This document shows positions 4,580 to 7,799 of a stretch of DNA of 7,799 bases, piece by piece. The stretch comes from JBBTUF01 sp038063855 (lineage in GTDB: Bacteria > Patescibacteriota > Minisyncoccia > Ryanbacterales > GWA2-47-10b), in contig JBBTUF010000026.1 of assembly GCA_038063855.1 (NCBI GenBank), positions 1 to 7,799 on the forward strand, in the 5' to 3' direction. The first letter of the stretch is position 1. Each line of letters starts with the position of its first letter. A program made the position numbers and the translations under genes. Under the pieces are notes generated by a model, which was given only the letters and a program-made list of their open reading frames with translations, was not told the DNA's origin and searched no databases.

Positions 4580-5015
4580 GGAGATTAATCTGAATTTTCA
4601 CCGGTATTGAATACTCACCCATAGTCACGGTTACCGTATGCTCTCCAAGCGCTTTCAGAGGAGCACCCTTGATATGATCTTTTTTAATCTCACCGAAACC
4701 ATGCTTTTCAAGCGTAAAAGAAATATCTTTTGCATCTACCGCATCAAATAATACACCTTTTGCGTTTGCTTTTCGGCTAAATGACAATGTTTCAATCTTG
4801 AGTTTGCTTGCAAGACCTGCAAGCGATTCTTTTTTTTCGATTTGTTTTTTTTGAATTTGAGCAATATGTGTTTGAGCTTCGCGTATTGCTGCGTCATCGG
4901 CAATGCGTGCCAACATCTGCGGAATCAAAAAATTCCGTCCATAGCCGTCTTTAACCTCGAGAATCTTGCCTCGTTGCCCTATTCCTGGCACATCTTTCAA
5001 AAGGAGGACTTTCAT
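4572..5015 (-). CDS. rplI: 50S ribosomal protein L9
   Basis: L9 binds 23S rRNA near the base of the L1 stalk and influences ribosome spacing and frame keeping. The 147 residues are close to the usual ~149. The N-terminal domain shows MKVLLLKDVPGIGQRG and the signature DGYGRNFLIP (about 23-32). A long helix (about 41-72) rich in Gln, Lys and Glu links it to the C-terminal domain with LFDAVDAKDI and IKKDHIK. The gene starts 11 bases after the ctpA stop with no Shine-Dalgarno in the gap and overlaps pyrG by 8 bases, so it is the middle gene of an operon. The usual neighbours rpsF, ssb and rpsR are absent. As I recall, L9 is missing from some CPR lineages, so its presence helps to narrow the organism. 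Confidence 0.97.
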   Translation of the reverse strand: MKVLLLKDVPGIGQRGKILEVKDGYGRNFLIPQMLARIADDAAIREAQTHIAQIQKKQIEKKESLAGLASKLKIETLSFSRKANAKGVLFDAVDAKDISFTLEKHGFGEIKKDHIKGAPLKALGEHTVTVTMGEYSIPVKIQINLHE

Positions 5016-5026
5016 ATGGTAAATAT

Positions 5027-6232
5027 TTAGTGAGCTTTTAAATATTCAATCGCTTTAGCCATTTGAGGATCTTCCCCTTCTTTGAGATTATCTGGAATTT
5101 TAACTTCAATATCAGGAGTAAGACCTTCTTTTGAAATCGATTTGCCGTTTGGCGTAAGCCATTTTGCAATAGTAATTTTCAACGACGTGTTACTGGTAAC
5201 TTCTTCTAGTTCTTGCACCGACCCCTTCCCAAACGATCGCTCTCCAATCAAAACTCCTTTCTTGTGCTCTTGAAGAGCGCCAGCAAGAATTTCTGACGCC
5301 GACGCAGAGCCCTGGTTTATGAGTACCGCAGTTGGAATATTTTCAAGGGCTTTCCTACCAATGCTACGATAATAATCAGGTTCACCTTTTTGATATGCTT
5401 CTTGAGCAATCACTTCACCTTCAGGAATAAACCAACTACCGATATCAACTGCTGATGAAAAAAATCCGCCAGGATTACCACGCAAATCAAGTACCAATTT
5501 TTTAGAGCCAGAATTTAAAAACTCGCGAACCGCGTTTGCAAACTCAATGCTCGAGTTTTCAGAAAAGCTTGAAAGTCGAATAATAAATATTCCATTATCA
5601 CGTTTTTCGGTAATAATAACGGGTACGCGAATTGCATCACGCGTAACTTCTACCACGCGTGGCTTGTCTTCACCATTTCGCAATAATGTTAATAAAACTT
5701 TTGTACCGCGTTCTCCGCGAATTTTGTGTACCGCTTCGTCAAGTGAAAGATCATTCGTAAACGTATCGTCAATTTTTAATATTTTATCGCCCGGCTTCAA
5801 TCCGGCTTTTTCTGCGGGAGAACCCTTAATTGGCGAAATAACCGTTAAAATATTTTTTCGCATACCAATTTCAGCGCCAATGCCAGAAAATTCGCCCTTT
5901 ATTTCACTCTTGAAGTCTTCGTTATCTTGTGGTGGAAAAAATACCGTGTATGGATCGCCGAGGCTTGCGGTCATCCCTTGGATTGCGCCCCATACTAGTT
6001 TTTGTCGATCAAATTTTTCATCGCCAATATGTTTTTCTTCGAGCAGACGCCATGCTTTCCAAAAAGGACTAAAATCAATATTCGTCAAAGGCAGATCGGA
6101 GGTCTGCCCAATAACACCCAATATACGATCCATCTCCGGACGCGATGAATTGCCAAACCACGCACCGGCGGCAAAAGATGCCCCAATAATAAAGAGCGCG
6201 CTTACTACAATAAAAAAGGAATTTCTCCTCAT
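5027..6232 (-). CDS. Membrane-anchored C-terminal processing protease (S41, CtpA-like)
   Basis: This 401-residue serine protease belongs to the S41 family, which trims or degrades envelope proteins by recognising their C-termini. A basic start (MRRN) and a hydrophobic stretch at about 6-25 form a signal anchor, so the rest should lie outside the cytoplasmic membrane. An N-terminal helical part (about 55-100) precedes a PDZ domain (about 110-200, with GIGAEIG, SPAEKAGLKPGD and INKID-like ILKIDD). The catalytic core follows: LDLRGNPGG (248-256), SASASE with nucleophile Ser311, and FGKGSVQ with Lys336 and Gln340. The Ser-Lys spacing of 25 and Lys-Gln spacing of 4 match B. subtilis CtpB. It ends with the LKITIAKWLTPNGKSI and GLTPDI blocks typical of the family. 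It is first in the operon with rplI and pyrG. ATG 6232 is chosen because the anchor starts directly after it. Confidence 0.95.
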   Translation of the reverse strand: MRRNSFFIVVSALFIIGASFAAGAWFGNSSRPEMDRILGVIGQTSDLPLTNIDFSPFWKAWRLLEEKHIGDEKFDRQKLVWGAIQGMTASLGDPYTVFFPPQDNEDFKSEIKGEFSGIGAEIGMRKNILTVISPIKGSPAEKAGLKPGDKILKIDDTFTNDLSLDEAVHKIRGERGTKVLLTLLRNGEDKPRVVEVTRDAIRVPVIITEKRDNGIFIIRLSSFSENSSIEFANAVREFLNSGSKKLVLDLRGNPGGFFSSAVDIGSWFIPEGEVIAQEAYQKGEPDYYRSIGRKALENIPTAVLINQGSASASEILAGALQEHKKGVLIGERSFGKGSVQELEEVTSNTSLKITIAKWLTPNGKSISKEGLTPDIEVKIPDNLKEGEDPQMAKAIEYLKAH

Positions 6233-6246
6233 AAACTATTCCCTCA

Positions 6247-6275
6247 AGTATCGCAGAAAAGCATGTTGTAGGCAA
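6247..6275 (-). promoter_or_regulatory. Candidate promoter of the ctpA-rplI-pyrG operon
   Basis: On the minus strand, TTGCCT (6275-6270) and GATACT (6252-6247) are separated by 17 bp; each matches 4 of 6 consensus bases. The start would fall near 6240, giving a leader of about 8 bases. An AGGGA (6243-6239) precedes the ATG at 6232 but may be only partly transcribed. This is the only intergenic space upstream of the operon. Confidence 0.4.
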
Positions 6276-6288
6276 GGTGACAACTTGG

Positions 6289-6297
6289 TACTATACT
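6289..6297 (+). promoter_or_regulatory. Candidate -10 region of corA
   Basis: Two overlapping boxes, TACTAT (6289-6294) and TATACT (6292-6297), lie just before the ATG at 6301. With the first, transcription would begin on the start codon; with the second, a few bases inside the gene. There is no clear -35 box. The 68-bp space to the divergent ctpA must hold the promoters for both directions. Confidence 0.3.
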
Positions 6298-6300
6298 TGT

Positions 6301-7212
6301 ATGGATAAAGTTTCTTCTCGTCATGTCACTTGGATAGATATTGAAAACCCCACAGAACAAGACATAACAGGGCTCACGAAAAAATTTCCTATTCACCCTC
6401 TTGCAATGCAAGAAATTTTGACTATTACCCACAGACCAAAGCTGGAAGATTTTGACGACCACCTGTATCTGGTATTACATTTCCCTGTATTTGACCCCAA
6501 AAGTGGCGCGACACTTAGTAGAGAAATTGACTTCATAATTTTTCCTTACAATCTCATTACCGTTCACTATGACGACGTTCCACAGCTCGATGATTTTCAA
6601 CAATTACTTGCTACTCATGAAGCATTGCGTGAACGAAAATTTGGCTCTTCAAGTGGCCACCTTCTCTATCATATCATTAGTCAGCTTTTTTCTATTTCCC
6701 TTAAAGAGCTTGAAAAAATCGAAGATCGCATTGAAATAGTTCAGGATAAAGTATTTTCTGGAGAAGAAAAAGACGTACTTCAAGATATCGCTCGTCTCCG
6801 CCGTGATTTATTAAATTTCCAAAAAGCACTCAAGCCTCAGCAAACAGTACTAGCTTCTTTAACCGAACATGGCCGACATTTTTTTGGTACTGATATACTT
6901 CCCTTTTTTAACGACATTAAAGGCGAGTATACACAAGTATGGAATTCTGTAGAAGACCTTCGAGAGACGCTCGATGTAATTTATGAGACAAACATATCAC
7001 TCCTTTCGGCAAATACAAATGACGCGACAAGAATCCTCACTGCGTTTGCCGCAATCTTACTCCCCGCAGCGCTTATTATTAATATATTTGGGATGAATAT
7101 TAAAGATATCCCCTTGGGAAACAACCCACACGCGTTTTGGATTATTCTTGGCTTCATGGTTACAATATCGCTCTTCATTTACCGATATTTTAAAAACAAA
7201 CAATGGTTTTAA
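6301..7212 (+). CDS. corA: CorA-family divalent cation channel/transporter
   Basis: CorA proteins are homopentameric channels in the cytoplasmic membrane that carry Mg2+ (also Co2+ or Ni2+). The 303-residue protein has a cytoplasmic alpha/beta domain (about 1-115) and a long charged helical region (about 125-240, with ELEKIEDRIEIVQDKVF, then ARLRRDLLNFQKAL). Two C-terminal membrane segments follow (about 244-263 and 278-295), the first ending in the signature Gly-Met-Asn (FGMN, 264-266). The tail is basic (YRYFKNKQWF), as usual. I prefer ATG 6301 over an in-frame GTG at 6277: the family-like sequence (VTWIDIENP) follows closely, and the GTG would put the candidate -10 boxes inside the gene. 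It overlaps cysS by 10 bases. Substrate choice between Mg2+ and other metals cannot be read from the sequence. Confidence 0.93.
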   Translation: MDKVSSRHVTWIDIENPTEQDITGLTKKFPIHPLAMQEILTITHRPKLEDFDDHLYLVLHFPVFDPKSGATLSREIDFIIFPYNLITVHYDDVPQLDDFQQLLATHEALRERKFGSSSGHLLYHIISQLFSISLKELEKIEDRIEIVQDKVFSGEEKDVLQDIARLRRDLLNFQKALKPQQTVLASLTEHGRHFFGTDILPFFNDIKGEYTQVWNSVEDLRETLDVIYETNISLLSANTNDATRILTAFAAILLPAALIINIFGMNIKDIPLGNNPHAFWIILGFMVTISLFIYRYFKNKQWF

Positions 7213-7799
7213 GACTTTTCAATACGCTTGGGCGAGCTAAACAAGAATTTAAACAGACAAAAGGATCAGCAGTAAAACTATATACTTGCGGGCCAACCGT
7301 ATATGCATACCAGCATATCGGCAACTATCGTACGTATATTTTTGAAGATACGCTTAAACGAGTTCTCCTGCTAAACGGCTACAAAACGCGTCACATTATG
7401 AATATTACTGATGTTGGCCATTTAACTTCGGATGCGGACGAGGGTGACGACAAAATCGCACAAGCCGCCATCCGCCAGCATAAAACCGCGTTTGAAATCG
7501 CTCGGCTTTACGAGGAGGCGTTTAAATCTGATCTCAAAACGCTCAATATTATAGCTCCTACAAAATATGTTCGTGCTACTGATCACATCAAAGAGCAGAT
7601 CAAGCTCGTACAAACGCTCGAAAAAAAGAACTATACATACAAAACTTCCGACGGAATTTATTTTGACACATCAAAATTAAAAGATTACGGAAAACTTGCG
7701 CCTCGTAGCATTCACGGCCTACGCGCTGGAAAGCGTATCGGTATTGGCGAAAAACGCAATCCGACCGATTTTGCACTTTGGAAATTTTCGCCCGCCGCT
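7203..7799 (+). CDS. cysS: Cysteinyl-tRNA synthetase, 5' part (runs off the window)
   Basis: CysRS charges tRNA-Cys with cysteine. The first 199 codons are present and open to the window edge. The start MVLRLFNTLGRAKQEFK aligns with the usual beginning of the family. Cys29 in YTCGPTVY is the first zinc ligand, and HIGN (38-41) is the class I HIGH motif. NITDV follows, then an insert, GHLTSDADEGDDKI, in place of the usual short NITDxDDKI. Later come RNPTDFALWK and the start of the region leading to the next zinc ligand, which lies beyond the window. The ATG overlaps the end of corA by 10 bases and has no Shine-Dalgarno, so translation from the corA mRNA is likely coupled. The insert resembles a variant I remember from CPR CysRS proteins. 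Confidence 0.96.
   Translation, partial: MVLRLFNTLGRAKQEFKQTKGSAVKLYTCGPTVYAYQHIGNYRTYIFEDTLKRVLLLNGYKTRHIMNITDVGHLTSDADEGDDKIAQAAIRQHKTAFEIARLYEEAFKSDLKTLNIIAPTKYVRATDHIKEQIKLVQTLEKKNYTYKTSDGIYFDTSKLKDYGKLAPRSIHGLRAGKRIGIGEKRNPTDFALWKFSPAA

Noticed and set aside
6277..6300. GTG start giving CorA eight more residues
   Set aside because: The extra residues (MTTWYYTC) overlap the candidate -10 boxes and are not family-like. ATG 6301 is preferred, though not proven.
5547..6308. Long open frame of 253 codons on the plus strand
   Set aside because: It lies antisense to the ctpA-like gene, whose motifs are complete. The translation is Ser- and Arg-rich with no recognisable domain, as expected of a shadow frame.

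Overview
The window looks like a compact bacterial chromosome segment, most likely from the Candidate Phyla Radiation (Patescibacteria, Parcubacteria-like). The reasons are tightly packed or overlapping housekeeping genes, near-absence of Shine-Dalgarno sequences, and sequence variants that I associate from memory with that group: a CTP synthase with GEYQ instead of GDIE, a cysteinyl-tRNA synthetase with an insert after NITDV, and a small membrane-anchored Ada-like protein. The lineage is an inference. The standard code fits: no in-frame TGA occurs in any recognised gene, and every recognised gene with a visible end stops with TAA.

Layout. 1-298 holds no recognised gene, but has hairpins and a diverged tandem repeat. 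299-1453 (+) encodes a stand-alone PD-(D/E)XK nuclease with the four-cysteine Fe-S pattern of AddB and Cas4. 1412-1780 (-) is a doubtful orphan frame with the best promoter and the only clear Shine-Dalgarno in the window. 1848-2177 (-) encodes a single-pass membrane protein with an Ada-like C-terminal domain. A 34-bp dyad element lies between it and rpmA (ribosomal protein L27, 2280-2552, +). A 97-residue coiled-coil gene follows rpmA, and after it comes a second copy of the last 12 codons of rpmA, with only synonymous differences. A bidirectional terminator separates this from the minus-strand operon ctpA-rplI-pyrG (6232 to 2942). Divergent from ctpA is corA, which overlaps the 5' part of cysS; cysS runs off the window.

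The genes are mostly household functions: translation (L27, L9, CysRS), pyrimidine nucleotide synthesis (PyrG), envelope proteolysis (CtpA-like), divalent metal transport (CorA) and DNA processing (nuclease). The most unusual part is the rpmA 3' end. The 38-bp imperfect direct repeat around the coiled-coil gene looks like the scar of an insertion that replaced the end of rpmA and pushed the old end downstream, as happens with elements that integrate into the 3' ends of genes. No recombinase gene is visible, so the mechanism remains open.
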